A stretch of DNA of 64,000 bases from Beggiatoa leptomitoformis (GTDB lineage Bacteria; Pseudomonadota; Gammaproteobacteria; Beggiatoales; Beggiatoaceae). The position numbers and the translations under genes were made by a program. This document shows positions 26,042-35,071 of this stretch, piece after piece. How positions within the stretch are numbered: the stretch's first letter is position 1; each line of letters begins with the position of its first letter. The stretch is from the NCBI RefSeq assembly GCF_001305575.3, contig NZ_CP012373.2:310001-374000 (forward strand). The letters are read 5' to 3'. The notes below the pieces were generated by a model. The model did no database searches. It saw only the letters and a program-made list of their open reading frames with translations, and was not told where the DNA came from.

Positions 26042-27490
26042 ATGCCACGCCGTACTAAAATCATCGCGACCTTAGGTCCTGCTACTGACGCGCCTGCAAT
26101 GTTAGAAAAGATTATTCAAGCAGGTGTCGATATTGTCCGTTTAAACTTCTCCCATGGAACGGTTGAAAACCACCAACAACGCTTTGATGCCGTGCGACAA
26201 TGTGCGCGAGCATTAGGGCGACATGTCGCCGTTATGGCGGATTTACAAGGGCCTAAAATCCGCATTGAAAAGTTTCAAACAGGGCGCATCACCCTGAGTG
26301 AAGGCGACAACTTTATTCTTGATGCGGCGTGTCCTAGCGATGCGGGAACACAAGAGCGCGTCGGTCTAACCTATAAACAACTACCGCGTGATGTACGGGC
26401 AAATGACACCCTACTGCTTGATGATGGACGGATTGTTTTAGGGGTGGAAAAAGTCGAGCAAACGCTAATTTTCTGCCGTGTGCAAGTGGGGGGAACGTTA
26501 TCTAATAACAAAGGAATTAATCGCTTAGGTGGCGGATTGTCCGCCGAAACCCTCACCCATAAAGACCGCACTGATTTAATTGCTGCGGCTAAAATGGGCG
26601 TGGATTATTTAGCCATTTCTTTTCCGCGCAGTGCAGAAAATGTGCATGAAGCACGACGTTTATTACAAGCAGCAGGCAGTAAAGCGGGTATTGTTGCGAA
26701 AATTGAACGTGCAGAAGCTGTTACAAATTATGAAGAAATCATCCGTGCGGCGGATGTTATCATGGTAGCACGCGGGGATTTAGGCGTAGAAATTGGCGAT
26801 GCGGCACTGCCTGCAGTGCAAAAAATGCTGATTAAAAAAACCCGTGATTTAAATAAAGTCGTCATCACCGCTACACAGATGATGGAATCCATGATTGAAA
26901 ATCCCATTCCAACCCGTGCTGAAGTCTCTGATGTTGCTAACGCCGTGTTTGATGGGACGGATGCCGTTATGCTCTCCGCTGAAACCGCATCAGGTAAATA
27001 TCCTGATAAAGCGGTTATTGCAATGGATCGGGTGTGTCAGGAAGCCGAAAAACAGCCGATGACTCGCGTATCTGACCACCGTTTAGCCTTACATTTTGGG
27101 CGCATTGATGAAGCCATTGCGATGGCGACCATGTACACAGCCAACCATTTAGACGTAAAAGCCATTGTTTCCCTAACAGAATCAGGTTCAACACCTTTGT
27201 GGATGTCACGGATTAGTTCTGGCATTCCAATTTATGCGTTTTCTCGCCATTTAGAAACATGCCAAAAGGTAACGCTTTATCGCGGGGTTTACCCCGTACA
27301 TTTAGATTTAGCGGCATTTGACATTGTTGAAGTCAATCATGCGGTATTAAACCGCTTACAATCCAGCGGGGCGGTTAGTGATGGCGATTTAGTTATTATT
27401 ACTAAAGGAGATTTACGCGGTATCTCTGGCGGGACAAATTTGATGAAAGTTATTTGTGTCGGAGACGAAAAAACGCTAATCAATGTCTAA
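26042..27490 (+). CDS. pyk: Pyruvate kinase
   Basis: 482 residues. Catalyses phosphoenolpyruvate plus ADP to pyruvate plus ATP. The N-terminal RTKIIATLGPATDAP and VRLNFSHGT, the K+/Mg2+ site region MADLQGPKIR, the active-site Lys in GIVAKIERAEAV, and the signature MVARGDLGVEIGDAALPAVQK, ITATQMMESMIENPIPTRAE and DAVMLSAETASGKYP are all intact. ATG 26042 has AAAGGAAAGG six or so bases before it. fba follows by about 180 bases, a common pairing in autotrophic proteobacteria. Confidence 0.97.
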   Translation: MPRRTKIIATLGPATDAPAMLEKIIQAGVDIVRLNFSHGTVENHQQRFDAVRQCARALGRHVAVMADLQGPKIRIEKFQTGRITLSEGDNFILDAACPSDAGTQERVGLTYKQLPRDVRANDTLLLDDGRIVLGVEKVEQTLIFCRVQVGGTLSNNKGINRLGGGLSAETLTHKDRTDLIAAAKMGVDYLAISFPRSAENVHEARRLLQAAGSKAGIVAKIERAEAVTNYEEIIRAADVIMVARGDLGVEIGDAALPAVQKMLIKKTRDLNKVVITATQMMESMIENPIPTRAEVSDVANAVFDGTDAVMLSAETASGKYPDKAVIAMDRVCQEAEKQPMTRVSDHRLALHFGRIDEAIAMATMYTANHLDVKAIVSLTESGSTPLWMSRISSGIPIYAFSRHLETCQKVTLYRGVYPVHLDLAAFDIVEVNHAVLNRLQSSGAVSDGDLVIITKGDLRGISGGTNLMKVICVGDEKTLINV

Positions 27491-27674
27491 TTGCGAAAAT
27501 TAGGGTTGAGGGGGATTTATCCTGAAAATACATTAAATAAATCCCGCTACATCACGACTAAAATAATCAAAACTGACTCATTATAAAAAATACGCTAAAT
27601 AGGGGTAATTTTGCCAAGCAACGGTATAATTTCCCCTTTTGACGCTTTACCACAAACTGAGAGGAGAACGCAGA

Positions 27675-28739
27675 ATGGCGTTAATATCCCTAAGACAACT
27701 ACTTGACCATGCAGCAGAACATAGTTATGGTTTGCCTGCTTTTAATGTAAATAATATGGAGCAGATTCAAGCCATTATGCAAGCGGCTGATGAAGCTAAT
27801 AGTCCTGTTATTTTACAAGCCTCCGCAGGCGCGCGCTCTTACGCAGGCGAACCCTTTTTGCGGCATTTAGTACTCGCCGCGTTAGAAATGTATCCCCATA
27901 TTCCCGTTGTCATGCACCAAGACCATGGCGCAGAGCCTGCTGTTTGCATTCGTTCTATGCAAAGTGGTTTCAGCTCCGTCATGATGGACGGCTCATTACT
28001 TGCGGATATGAAAACCCCAGCAAGCTATGACTATAACGTTGATGTAACACGGCGCGTGGTAGAAATTGCCCATGCGGCGGGTGTTTCTGTAGAAGGGGAA
28101 TTAGGCTGTTTAGGGTCATTAGAAAGTGGCACGGCTGGAAAAGAAGATGGTGTTGGTGCAGAAGGGATTTTATCGCATGACCAACTTTTAACCGACCCAG
28201 AACAAGCTGTTGATTTTGTGAAAAAAACAGGCGTAGATGCGTTAGCGATTGCGATTGGGACAAGTCACGGCGCGTATAAATTTAGCCGTCCACCTACGGG
28301 TGATATTTTAGCCATTGCCCGCGTTAAAGAAATTCATGCCCGTTTACCGAATACACATCTTGTGATGCACGGCTCATCTTCTGTGCCACAAGATTGGTTA
28401 GAAATCATCAACAAATATGGTGGCGACATGGGACAAACCTATGGCGTACCTGTTGCGGAAATCGTCGAAGGGATTAAACACGGCGTGCGGAAAATTAATA
28501 TTGATACTGACTTACGCATGGCATCGACGGGCGCGATGCGTAAAACCATGCACGACAACCCTAAAGAGTTTGACCCTCGCAAATTCTTTAAGGCAACCAC
28601 AAAAGCCATGAAAGAGATTTGCAAAGCGCGCTTTGAAGCCTTTGGTTGTGCAGGGATGGCGGACAAAGTCAAACCATTATCATTAGAAAAGATGGTAAGT
28701 CTATATCAAAATGGTACATTAGCACCAAAAATTCAATAA
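27675..28739 (+). CDS. fba: Fructose-bisphosphate aldolase, class II (Calvin subtype)
   Basis: 354 residues from ATG 27675, preceded by GAGGAG eight bases upstream; a TTG 36 bases earlier overlaps this box and is rejected. Zinc-dependent aldolase of glycolysis, gluconeogenesis and the Calvin cycle. Zinc and catalytic residues lie in [42 protein letters not shown] and [10 protein letters not shown]. The 354-residue length and the start [22 protein letters not shown] match the CbbA-like subtype. A strong terminator follows. Confidence 0.96.
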   Translation: MALISLRQLLDHAAEHSYGLPAFNVNNMEQIQAIMQAADEANSPVILQASAGARSYAGEPFLRHLVLAALEMYPHIPVVMHQDHGAEPAVCIRSMQSGFSSVMMDGSLLADMKTPASYDYNVDVTRRVVEIAHAAGVSVEGELGCLGSLESGTAGKEDGVGAEGILSHDQLLTDPEQAVDFVKKTGVDALAIAIGTSHGAYKFSRPPTGDILAIARVKEIHARLPNTHLVMHGSSSVPQDWLEIINKYGGDMGQTYGVPVAEIVEGIKHGVRKINIDTDLRMASTGAMRKTMHDNPKEFDPRKFFKATTKAMKEICKARFEAFGCAGMADKVKPLSLEKMVSLYQNGTLAPKIQ

Positions 28740-28767
28740 GATAGAAATTGATTTATTGTAGTGCTGA

Positions 28768-28803
28768 AACCTTCTAGGCATTAAAAGCCTAGAAGGTTTT
28801 TTT
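28768..28803 (+). terminator. Rho-independent terminator after fba
   Basis: A 12-pair perfect stem AACCTTCTAGGC / GCCTAGAAGGTT with a seven-base loop, then a T-rich tail of seven. It starts 28 bases after the fba stop. Confidence 0.95.
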
Positions 28804-28855
28804 GTTAAAACGGTAGTGTATTTAATTATAGCTAACGCACTTTAAAATGATTATT

Positions 28856-28996
28856 GTAGGGTGGAATAGGCGCAAGCCGTATTCCACAACAGTGCAAGCT
28901 TTCTGCATAAACTCAGCTATTTGTGGCGTTTTATGGTGGAATACGCTACGCTATTCCACCCTACGTTTTCCTCGTTCCCACGCTCTAGCGTGGGAA
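28856..28996. repeat. Two dispersed-repeat hairpins
   Basis: The first is a 109-bp inverted structure: GTAGGGTGGAATAG at 28856-28869 pairs with CTATTCCACCCTAC at 28951-28964, with inner arms GTATTCCAC and GTGGAATAC. The second is a compact hairpin, TTCCCACGCT at 28975-28984 with AGCGTGGGAA at 28987-28996. Both look like intergenic repeat types common in gammaproteobacterial genomes. They fill much of the 450-base gap between fba and the small membrane gene; the remainder (29000-29150) shows nothing. Confidence 0.75.
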
Positions 28997-29150
28997 TGCC
29001 TACCGCGTCGCTCCAGCGGCGTGGATTGCTGAACTCGTCGATACAAATCGATTACTGACACAAATTATTGCTTTTCATGATTTATCACAACGCGCTGAGG
29101 AATAAAATTCATTTGAGAATTCTTTTGCTCGTTACCAAGCAAAACTCAGG

Positions 29151-29169
29151 TTATAGTACTGTTGCTATA
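29151..29169 (+). promoter_or_regulatory. 19-bp box (TTATAGTACTGTTGCTATA), copy 1
   Basis: An imperfect dyad TATAG...CTATA whose right half continues as TGCTATAGT, an extended -10-like sequence. It ends 23 bases before the ATG at 29193. An identical box occurs at 29551-29569 the same distance from another ATG, so it is likely a shared promoter or operator. Confidence 0.5.
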
Positions 29170-29192
29170 GTTTTTAAAATTAAGGAATTATC

Positions 29193-29468
29193 ATGAGCGA
29201 AAATGTATTAATTGTGTTGATTATTGTTAGTGGTCTAGTGATATTAGGGGGTATTGCCCTTTATTTTTTAAAAGACCGTTTAGGCTTAGCAGATTTTAGT
29301 GCAAATAAAACAGGGGTAAAAGCCCGTATTAAGGCAGAACAAACACCTGTAACAAGCATTAGTAAAAATAAAATTAAAGGGGATGGGAATACCTTACGCG
29401 CAACTGGTGCATCAAAAATGGATGCTAATGATGTGGAAGGAAATAAAAATACATTGAATGGACAATAA
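29193..29468 (+). CDS. Small single-span membrane protein, unknown
   Basis: 91 residues. One membrane helix (LIVLIIVSGLVILGGIALYFL) near the N-terminus is followed by a short basic stretch and a Gly/Asn/Asp-rich tail (KIKGDGNTLRATG, VEGNKNTLNGQ). The tail style recalls the GN-rich linker (NVSGNGNVVGDN) of the LRR-ROC protein at 48751, which may be convergent. I do not recognise the family. AAGGA lies eight bases before ATG 29193. It stands alone behind the 19-bp box. Confidence 0.7.
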   Translation: MSENVLIVLIIVSGLVILGGIALYFLKDRLGLADFSANKTGVKARIKAEQTPVTSISKNKIKGDGNTLRATGASKMDANDVEGNKNTLNGQ

Positions 29469-29550
29469 ACTATGCGCATAAATTCAGAAGTAATAACGAG
29501 CAAATTGTTCTATTGATGCGCTCTTTTTACTGATATTCTATTTAATCTTT

Positions 29551-29569
29551 TTATAGTACTGTTGCTATA
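29551..29569 (+). promoter_or_regulatory. 19-bp box (TTATAGTACTGTTGCTATA), copy 2
   Basis: Identical to 29151-29169, exactly 400 bases away. Here it precedes a 26-codon frame by 24 bases. The surrounding sequence is not duplicated, so this is not a simple tandem copy. Confidence 0.5.
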
Positions 29570-29593
29570 TGTTTTCTTCGTTTTTAATTTAAT

Positions 29594-29674
29594 ATGAAAA
29601 CAAGAAAACGTAGCCCAACTAACCGCCATCGCCTAAAAAAACGACAAAAACTGACAAAATTATTAATCTATTAA
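29594..29674 (+). CDS. Possible 26-residue basic peptide
   Basis: ATG 29594 to TAA 29674. Starts MKTRKRSPTNRHRLKKRQ: 10 of the first 18 residues are Lys, Arg or His. There is no good ribosome site, and the only support is that the 19-bp box stands at the same distance as it does from the 91-residue gene. It could be chance in an A-rich stretch. Confidence 0.25.
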   Translation: MKTRKRSPTNRHRLKKRQKLTKLLIY

Positions 29675-29721
29675 TAATGTTAGTTATATTTCACTCTTCC
29701 CCGCTTTAAAACCGTATAAAT

Positions 29722-29737
29722 TGTTATCTTCCTTACA
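29722..29737 (+). promoter_or_regulatory. NifA upstream activator site (TGT-N10-ACA)
   Basis: TGT at 29722-29724, ten bases, ACA at 29735-29737: an exact match to the NifA enhancer consensus, 44 bases upstream of the sigma-54 element and in front of nifE. The spacing to the promoter is shorter than the common 80-150 bases. Confidence 0.65.
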
Positions 29738-29781
29738 ATCCTGATAATAGTTAATTTGTTGATTAATAACTTAACTTTAAA

Positions 29782-29797
29782 TGGCATAGCCTTTGCT
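29782..29797 (+). promoter_or_regulatory. Sigma-54 promoter of nifE (-24/-12)
   Basis: TGGCATAGCCTTTGCT has the GG and GC elements at the exact sigma-54 spacing (consensus TGGCAC-N5-TTGCW) with one change, T for C at position 6. Its GC element lies 48 bases before ATG 29845, leaving room for a short leader. Together with the NifA site it indicates expression only under nitrogen-fixing conditions. Confidence 0.8.
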
Positions 29798-29844
29798 AAA
29801 CTCTAGTGTACCAATACATCAAACGACATAAACGGGGTTAGCCC

Positions 29845-31248
29845 ATGACCATGAAGGCGAAAGATATTGCTGAATTGCTCAATGAGCCAGCATGTACGCA
29901 CAATAAGAAAGAAAAATCAGGCTGCGCACGTCCTAAGCCGGGTTCAACGGCGGGTGGTTGCGCGTTTGACGGCGCACAAATCGCTTTGTTACCCATTGCG
30001 GATGTTGCTCATATCGTTCATGGTCCTATCGCCTGTGCGGGCAGTTCTTGGGACAATCGCGGTACACGTTCATCTGGTTCAACATTGTATCGTTTAGGCA
30101 TGACAACCGATTTAACCGAAAACGATATTATTATGGGACGGGCAGAAAAACGCCTATTTCATGCGATTAAACAAGCTGTTGAAGAACATAATCCTTCAGC
30201 GGTATTTGTGTATAACACTTGTGTTCCCGCGTTGATTGGTGATGATATTGAGGCTGTGTGTAAATCTGCTCAGGAACGGTGGGGTACACCTGTTGTACCT
30301 GTTGATTCTGCTGGTTTTTATGGCACAAAGAATTTAGGTAATCGTATCGGTGGCGAGGCGATGGTCAAATACGTGGTCGGTACACGCGAACCTGACCCCC
30401 TGCCAACCTGTACAGAAAACGCTGGTATGAAAGTTCACAGCGTTAATTTGGTCGGTGAATATAATATTGCGGGCGAGTTTTGGCATGTTTTGCCCCTCTT
30501 AGATGAATTGGGTTTACGGGTTCTCTGTACCTTATCAGGCGATGCGCGTTATAGAGAAGTGCAAACCATGCACCGCGCCGAAGTGACGATGATGGTCTGT
30601 TCTAAGGCCATGTTAAATGTGGCACGTAAACTCGAAGATCAGTACAAAATTCCTTGGTTTGAGGGTAGTTTTTACGGCATTACGGATACTTCTCAAGCCC
30701 TCCGTGATTTTGCGCGTGTCATTAATGACCCAGACTTGATTGAACGCACTGAAAAGTTAATCGTGCGTGAAGAAACACGTATCCGTGCGGCACTTATCCC
30801 TTGGCGGGAACGCTTAAAAGGTAAGCGAGTGTTGCTTTATACGGGTGGTGTTAAATCATGGTCTGTGGTGTCTGCTTTGCAGGATTTAGGCATGGTCGTT
30901 GTTGCTACAGGCACAAAAAAATCTACGGAAGAAGATAAGGAACGGATCAAGGAAATTATGGGCAAGGATGCCAAAATGATTGATGATGGCAACCCGCGTG
31001 CGTTACTGAATGTCTTTAAGGAATACAAGGCAGATATTCTGATTGCGGGTGGTCGAAATATGTACACTGCGCTAAAAGCTAAAATTCCCTTCTTGGATAT
31101 TAACCAAGAACGCGAGTTTGGTTATGAAGGTTATGAAGGCATGTTAGAACTCGTGCGCCAATTAGCATTGACTATTGAAAGTCCTATTTGGTCGGCCGTT
31201 CGTCAGCCCGCCCCTTGGAAAACCCCCTTGCAACCGTCTATTGCTTAG
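29845..31248 (+). CDS. nifE: Nitrogenase iron-molybdenum cofactor scaffold protein NifE
   Basis: 467 residues. NifE with NifN forms the scaffold on which the nitrogenase cofactor matures. Family features: the Cys-rich start [82 protein letters not shown], and [17 protein letters not shown]. Cys residues expected to bind the P-cluster-like centre are present. The length is normal. ATG 29845 or 29851; CGGGGTT nearby serves as ribosome site. nifN usually follows but does not here: the next gene is unrelated to NifN and a hairpin terminator intervenes, so nifE is transcribed alone. Confidence 0.96.
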   Translation: MTMKAKDIAELLNEPACTHNKKEKSGCARPKPGSTAGGCAFDGAQIALLPIADVAHIVHGPIACAGSSWDNRGTRSSGSTLYRLGMTTDLTENDIIMGRAEKRLFHAIKQAVEEHNPSAVFVYNTCVPALIGDDIEAVCKSAQERWGTPVVPVDSAGFYGTKNLGNRIGGEAMVKYVVGTREPDPLPTCTENAGMKVHSVNLVGEYNIAGEFWHVLPLLDELGLRVLCTLSGDARYREVQTMHRAEVTMMVCSKAMLNVARKLEDQYKIPWFEGSFYGITDTSQALRDFARVINDPDLIERTEKLIVREETRIRAALIPWRERLKGKRVLLYTGGVKSWSVVSALQDLGMVVVATGTKKSTEEDKERIKEIMGKDAKMIDDGNPRALLNVFKEYKADILIAGGRNMYTALKAKIPFLDINQEREFGYEGYEGMLELVRQLALTIESPIWSAVRQPAPWKTPLQPSIA

Positions 31249-31263
31249 TCAGTAGACATTTAA

Positions 31264-31302
31264 CTTTCCTACTCAATTACTTGAGTGGGAAGGTCTTTTT
31301 TT
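31264..31302 (+). terminator. Rho-independent terminator after nifE
   Basis: A 13-pair stem (CTTTCCTACTCAA with TTGAGTGGGAAGG, two G-U pairs), four-base loop TTAC, then TCTTTTTTT. Begins 15 bases after the nifE stop. Confidence 0.9.
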
Positions 31303-31405
31303 ATTTTTACTGATTAGCCCAAGTATTATAATATAAGATGTAGTTGTACCGCAGATGAATGATGTTAATAATTATTGATTATTCACACCCACTTAAGGTC
31401 TATTT

Positions 31406-31972
31406 ATGAGTAATTTTCTAGAAAATATTCAGGCACAAAATTTAACATGGCAGGTTTCTATCTGTGAAAAAGCAGAAAGCTCTGATACATTGGTTTATCG
31501 GGGTGATTTGATTCTGCAAGAAGGCAAATTAACCATTCACGGAACACGCGGAACGCCTGAGGCAGTAATTAAACAAGTAGTGTTAACAGCAAAAGGCGAA
31601 AAAATTGAGTTTTTCGCGGGACACTTGCAGAAATTAGAAAGCATCTCCTTGTTTTGTGAAAAGTATCTCGCACAATGTGCGGCGGGTATTCCTTTGTTTT
31701 TCTTTGTGGAAAATATCAAAGAAAAGTTAGTTGTTGAAATTGAAGGTCATCTTGCCTACTTATATCCCTTAGTTGAAGGGGTTGTGTGGAATGAGTTTAA
31801 TGAAATGCTTGGGTTAGAAAAAGGGGACTTTAAAGGCTTAGGGGCTGGCGATAAAGTGGTTAAAGTAGCGGATGAATCCAAAACTTTAAAACCCAAAAAT
31901 GTCAAAGTTTCTTTAGAAGAAGCCTTAGCACGGACTGTTGTTGTGCATAAAGAGTTACGCGGCGCGATATAA
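31406..31972 (+). CDS. Hypothetical cytosolic protein after nifE
   Basis: 188 residues, no signal peptide or membrane span. AAGG seven bases before ATG 31406 supports the start. Sequence shows a beta-rich first half (LVYRGDLILQEGKLTIHGTRG) and an acidic/Lys-rich end. I do not recognise the family. It lies behind the nifE terminator, so a link to nitrogen fixation is not shown. A symmetric hairpin at 31999-32036 separates it from the convergent split membrane gene. Confidence 0.7.
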   Translation: MSNFLENIQAQNLTWQVSICEKAESSDTLVYRGDLILQEGKLTIHGTRGTPEAVIKQVVLTAKGEKIEFFAGHLQKLESISLFCEKYLAQCAAGIPLFFFVENIKEKLVVEIEGHLAYLYPLVEGVVWNEFNEMLGLEKGDFKGLGAGDKVVKVADESKTLKPKNVKVSLEEALARTVVVHKELRGAI

Positions 31973-31998
31973 GCGCGTGTACGTCGTATCCTCTCAAA

Positions 31999-32036
31999 TA
32001 ACGGACAACATCGCTTTTGAGTGGTGTTGTCCGTTA
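31999..32036. terminator. Hairpin between convergent genes
   Basis: A perfect 12-pair stem, TAACGGACAACA with TGTTGTCCGTTA, around a 14-base loop. There is no strong T-run on either side, so it is at best a weak bidirectional terminator or mRNA 3' stabiliser. Confidence 0.5.
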
Positions 32037-32048
32037 GCATTTAAATAA

Positions 32049-33049
32049 CTAGGGTTTATTAGCCAAATAAACTTTATAGTCATCATTTTGATACGCTAGC
32101 TGATAAACACCTGATTGTTCAATATAAGGTGATTGCCAGATGGAATCATGTTGGTCGACTAACAGGGCTTTTATATTGTATTGGTCTCGCAGGGTGAGTA
32201 AGGTTTTTGCTTCTACTGGTGCGGCGAAAGCACTGCGAATAATCTGATATTGCTGTTTATTTTTTTCAGCATCATAACGATAAGCAAACACCGTTGCATA
32301 TTCTATATTGGCGTAGGCTATTTTACGGTCAGCAAATAAAGCATAGGGTAGTGTTGCTGGCCATGGTGTTAGCGCGAGATACCCATCAGGATTAGATTGC
32401 ACAATATCGCTAGGTTGGGTTAAGGTGCGGACGGTTTCCCATGCTTGATATTGTTTGAGAAATCCCTGATGTAAGCTAATTTCTTCTGGCGTTGCGTTTT
32501 GAAAATGCAACGGCAAATGCATTATTCGAATAGTCGCTAAAATCCCGATTGTTATGCCGCAGGTTAAAATCACAGGGATAGCGCGCCGCCAACGGACAAA
32601 CAAAGCTTTTTCTCGCCAATGGGTTAAAACGGCCGTATATGGCAAGCTCGCCGCAACCCCTGCCCAAATTAGTAATAACATCAGCGGTGGTAAAACCGCA
32701 CGCCAGCCAAAACTATTATTCCAAAATGTGCTTTTTATAAATAATGTAACGAGTAAAAAGCCTATTGTGCCTGCAACAGATAAGTAGTGGAAATTTCTTG
32801 CTTCTTCATTCTGCCCACGATAGGCAAACAGGCCAAAAATCCCTAATAGATAACTAATACCTAAACTCAAGGGTAAATATTGCACCCAGAAAGCAATAAT
32901 ATGAATGAGTTGTCCTTTAAATACCTCACGTGAGGCGAGCGCGGTGGAATTGTAAATTTCAAACCCAAAAGGTAATTGTGATTCTGCCAGCGAAGGGCCT
33001 GATACTTGAGAAATTAATAAGGGCAAAGAAAAAAGGGTTGTCATACCTA
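32049..33049 (-). pseudogene. Split membrane protein, C-terminal part
   Basis: 331 codons from ATG 33044, plus one Gly codon before it. Contains several membrane helices and a soluble C-terminal domain (ALLVDQHDSIWQSPYI), in the style of multi-span membrane proteins with a periplasmic tail, as in some glycosyltransferase-like families. It is the downstream half of one gene interrupted by the IS element: removing the IS and one TA joins it in frame to the part ending at 33901, giving 689 residues with L-G-M-T-T at the junction. As it stands it has no promoter of its own. Confidence 0.85.
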
Positions 33050-33119
33050 GAGCGTGTCATCAAATAGTAAAAAGTGTTATATTATAAATATATACCCAGA
33101 TATCGCCAAGGATAAAACA

Positions 33120-33539
33120 ATGAGTCGTCGCTATGCCTTAACCGATGAACAATGGTCAAAACTAGAACCGCTACTCCCTGGGCGTAAAGGACATGTCGGG
33201 ATGACGGCTAAAGATAACCGCTTGTTTATTGATGCTGTTCTATTCCGTTATCGCAGTGGCATTCCTTGGCGCGACCTCCCCGAACGCTTTGGTGATTTCC
33301 GTGTCGTCCATACCCGCTTCAGTCGTTGGTCTAAAAAAGGTGTCTGGGAACGTGTTTTCAAGATACTAAGTGCCGATGCCGATAATGAATATGCCATGAT
33401 AGACAGCACAATAGTTAGAGCGCATCAACATAGTAGTGGTGGTGGTGCAGATGAAGCCATTGGACGTAGCGCAGGGGGTTTAAGTACCAAGATTAACTCC
33501 GTTGTTGACGCACTGGGCAATCCGACCCTTTTTTTTTGA
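33120..33539 (+). CDS. IS5-family transposase, OrfA
   Basis: 139 residues from ATG 33120 (RYALTDEQWSKLEPLLPGRKG). Holds the N-terminal helix-turn-helix-like region, GIPWRDLPERFG, and the first catalytic Asp in MIDSTIVRAHQH. It ends at TGA 33537-33539 directly after a run of nine T (33529-33537). A -1 slip on this run enters OrfB and yields the full transposase. Confidence 0.9.
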   Translation: MSRRYALTDEQWSKLEPLLPGRKGHVGMTAKDNRLFIDAVLFRYRSGIPWRDLPERFGDFRVVHTRFSRWSKKGVWERVFKILSADADNEYAMIDSTIVRAHQHSSGGGADEAIGRSAGGLSTKINSVVDALGNPTLFF

Positions 33540-33868
33540 CTGCGGGACAGGCAAGCGACCTTGAAGGGGCTGATGCTCTTATTCCTCAGATAAAGGCAAA
33601 CGCTTTATTGGCTGATAAGGCTTATGATGCTGATGAACGGGTTAGAGATGTTTTAAAACAGAAAAGCATAGAACCTGTGATTCCGTTCAGGAAAAATCGT
33701 TTAAATCCACCTGACTATGATAAAGTCCTTTATAAGGCACGTTATTTAATCGAGCATTTCTTCGGTAAATTAAAGCAATACCGCGCCATAGCTACACGAT
33801 ATGATAAACGCGCTAGGAATTTCTTAAGTGGGGTTTATTTGGCTTCTACCTTGATTCTTTTGGCTTGA
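33536..33868 (+). CDS. IS5-family transposase, OrfB (frameshift-expressed)
   Basis: Continues the transposase: LTAGQASDLEGADALIP, the second Asp in LLADKAYDAD, PFRKNR, and the third acidic residue in LIEHFFGKLKQYRAIATRYDK (Y-x2-R-x3-E-x6-K-like region). It has no good start of its own (TTG 33536 inside the T-run), consistent with -1 frameshifting from OrfA. Confidence 0.88.
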   Translation: MTAGQASDLEGADALIPQIKANALLADKAYDADERVRDVLKQKSIEPVIPFRKNRLNPPDYDKVLYKARYLIEHFFGKLKQYRAIATRYDKRARNFLSGVYLASTLILLA

Positions 33869-33900
33869 ACCTTTAACCCTTCTTATTTGATGACAGGCTC

Positions 33901-34971
33901 TAAGGCAATCAAACTGTTTTTGATAAGGGTTAGATATTGTACAAAAGGTAAGCGGAGTAATAAAATTGCTAATAATAATATAGGACTAGCAAAGGCTAAT
34001 CCAATGCCACCTACCCATGTTGACGCACCAAATCCCGTTGCAACAGTAAGCCCTAATATGGCGGCATACACAGGTTGCAAGGTTGTTTTGGTTAATAACC
34101 GCGCCATTAAAAATAAACCCATTAAAACAGCGAGCGCAGATAACACATGTTGTGGAACCCATGCCATTTGTAGCCACAAGACCTCTGCGGGGTGGTCTGG
34201 TAAAAGAAGTTTTCCTGCAATCCACTCGCCGAAAAAATCCGTTAAAACGAATGGTTGTGCGCAGATACCCAACAGTAACACAAAAAAACCAGCCATTACT
34301 TTTTGACTGATGCGAATGGCTAGACCACTCAAAAACCCAATGACTGCAAACCCTGTAAACCAGTTAAAAGCAACTTCAGCCGACCAGCCATTTATGGCAC
34401 TCAGCATTTTGAGTTGGGACGCGAGAAAATGCCAAGTGTAATAATAAATAAGCGGAATTGTTTCGCCATCAGGTGCGTAATACGGATTTACTGGTAATAA
34501 ACCCTCACGCGCAATGCTATCAACCAAGGCTACTTTGGCATGATCAAAAATCATTTCTAACACGTATAAACCATCGTGCCGAAAAAAAGGCACAATTTGC
34601 AGGGTAGGTAATAGCGACCAAACCCCCGCCCCCAACAATAAGCCTATCGCGTACTTATTGGTAATCGGGCAAAACGCTTCTGTTGTGGACACGGGATATC
34701 GCCACATCCACCCCCAGACCAGTAGCTGAAACCCAAGCCATGAAAATATTAACGTAATAAAATGATAAGGAAAAATTGCATTAATTAATAAAGAAAAACT
34801 GCCATAAGTACACAATCCTAACGCAGGCGCGATAAGTAGCGTTGATAACGGTGCGGGATGACGCGCAAAACCTAATAAACGTGCAACTCCCCATCCGGGC
34901 AAGGTAAACCATAATAAACTAAGACAAACACCCCACGCGGTGTGTGTCCAAAATTGACTCCAAAACGCCAT
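33901..34971 (-). pseudogene. Split membrane protein, N-terminal part
   Basis: 357 native codons from ATG 34971; the last residues EPVIK before the stop are encoded by the IS end. Eight to ten membrane segments, with charged periplasmic loops including FFRHDGLYVLEMIFDHAK and NPYYAPDGETIPLIYYYTW. The acidic residues in such loops recall integral-membrane glycosyltransferases, but I cannot name the family. Product would be a truncated membrane protein. See the C-terminal half at 32049. Confidence 0.85.
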
Positions 34972-35071
34972 AACAATCCTTTAACACAGGGAAGGAAAAA
35001 ATAAAACGCATTATACGTTACCTGTTCAGAAATGCAGTGACTAACTGAATGACCTAATACACCGCTTTTAT

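Larger units (their letters stand above)
33050..33900 (+). mobile_element. IS5-family (IS427-like) insertion sequence
   Basis: 851 bp. Terminal inverted repeats: GAGCGTGTCATCAAATA at the left and the reverse complement of GAGCCTGTCATCAAATA at the right (one mismatch in 17). A two-base TA duplication flanks it (33048-33049 and 33901-33902). It carries two overlapping frames for a DDE transposase joined by a frameshift. It has split a membrane protein gene; the target gene otherwise reads through, so the insertion is recent. Confidence 0.93.
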
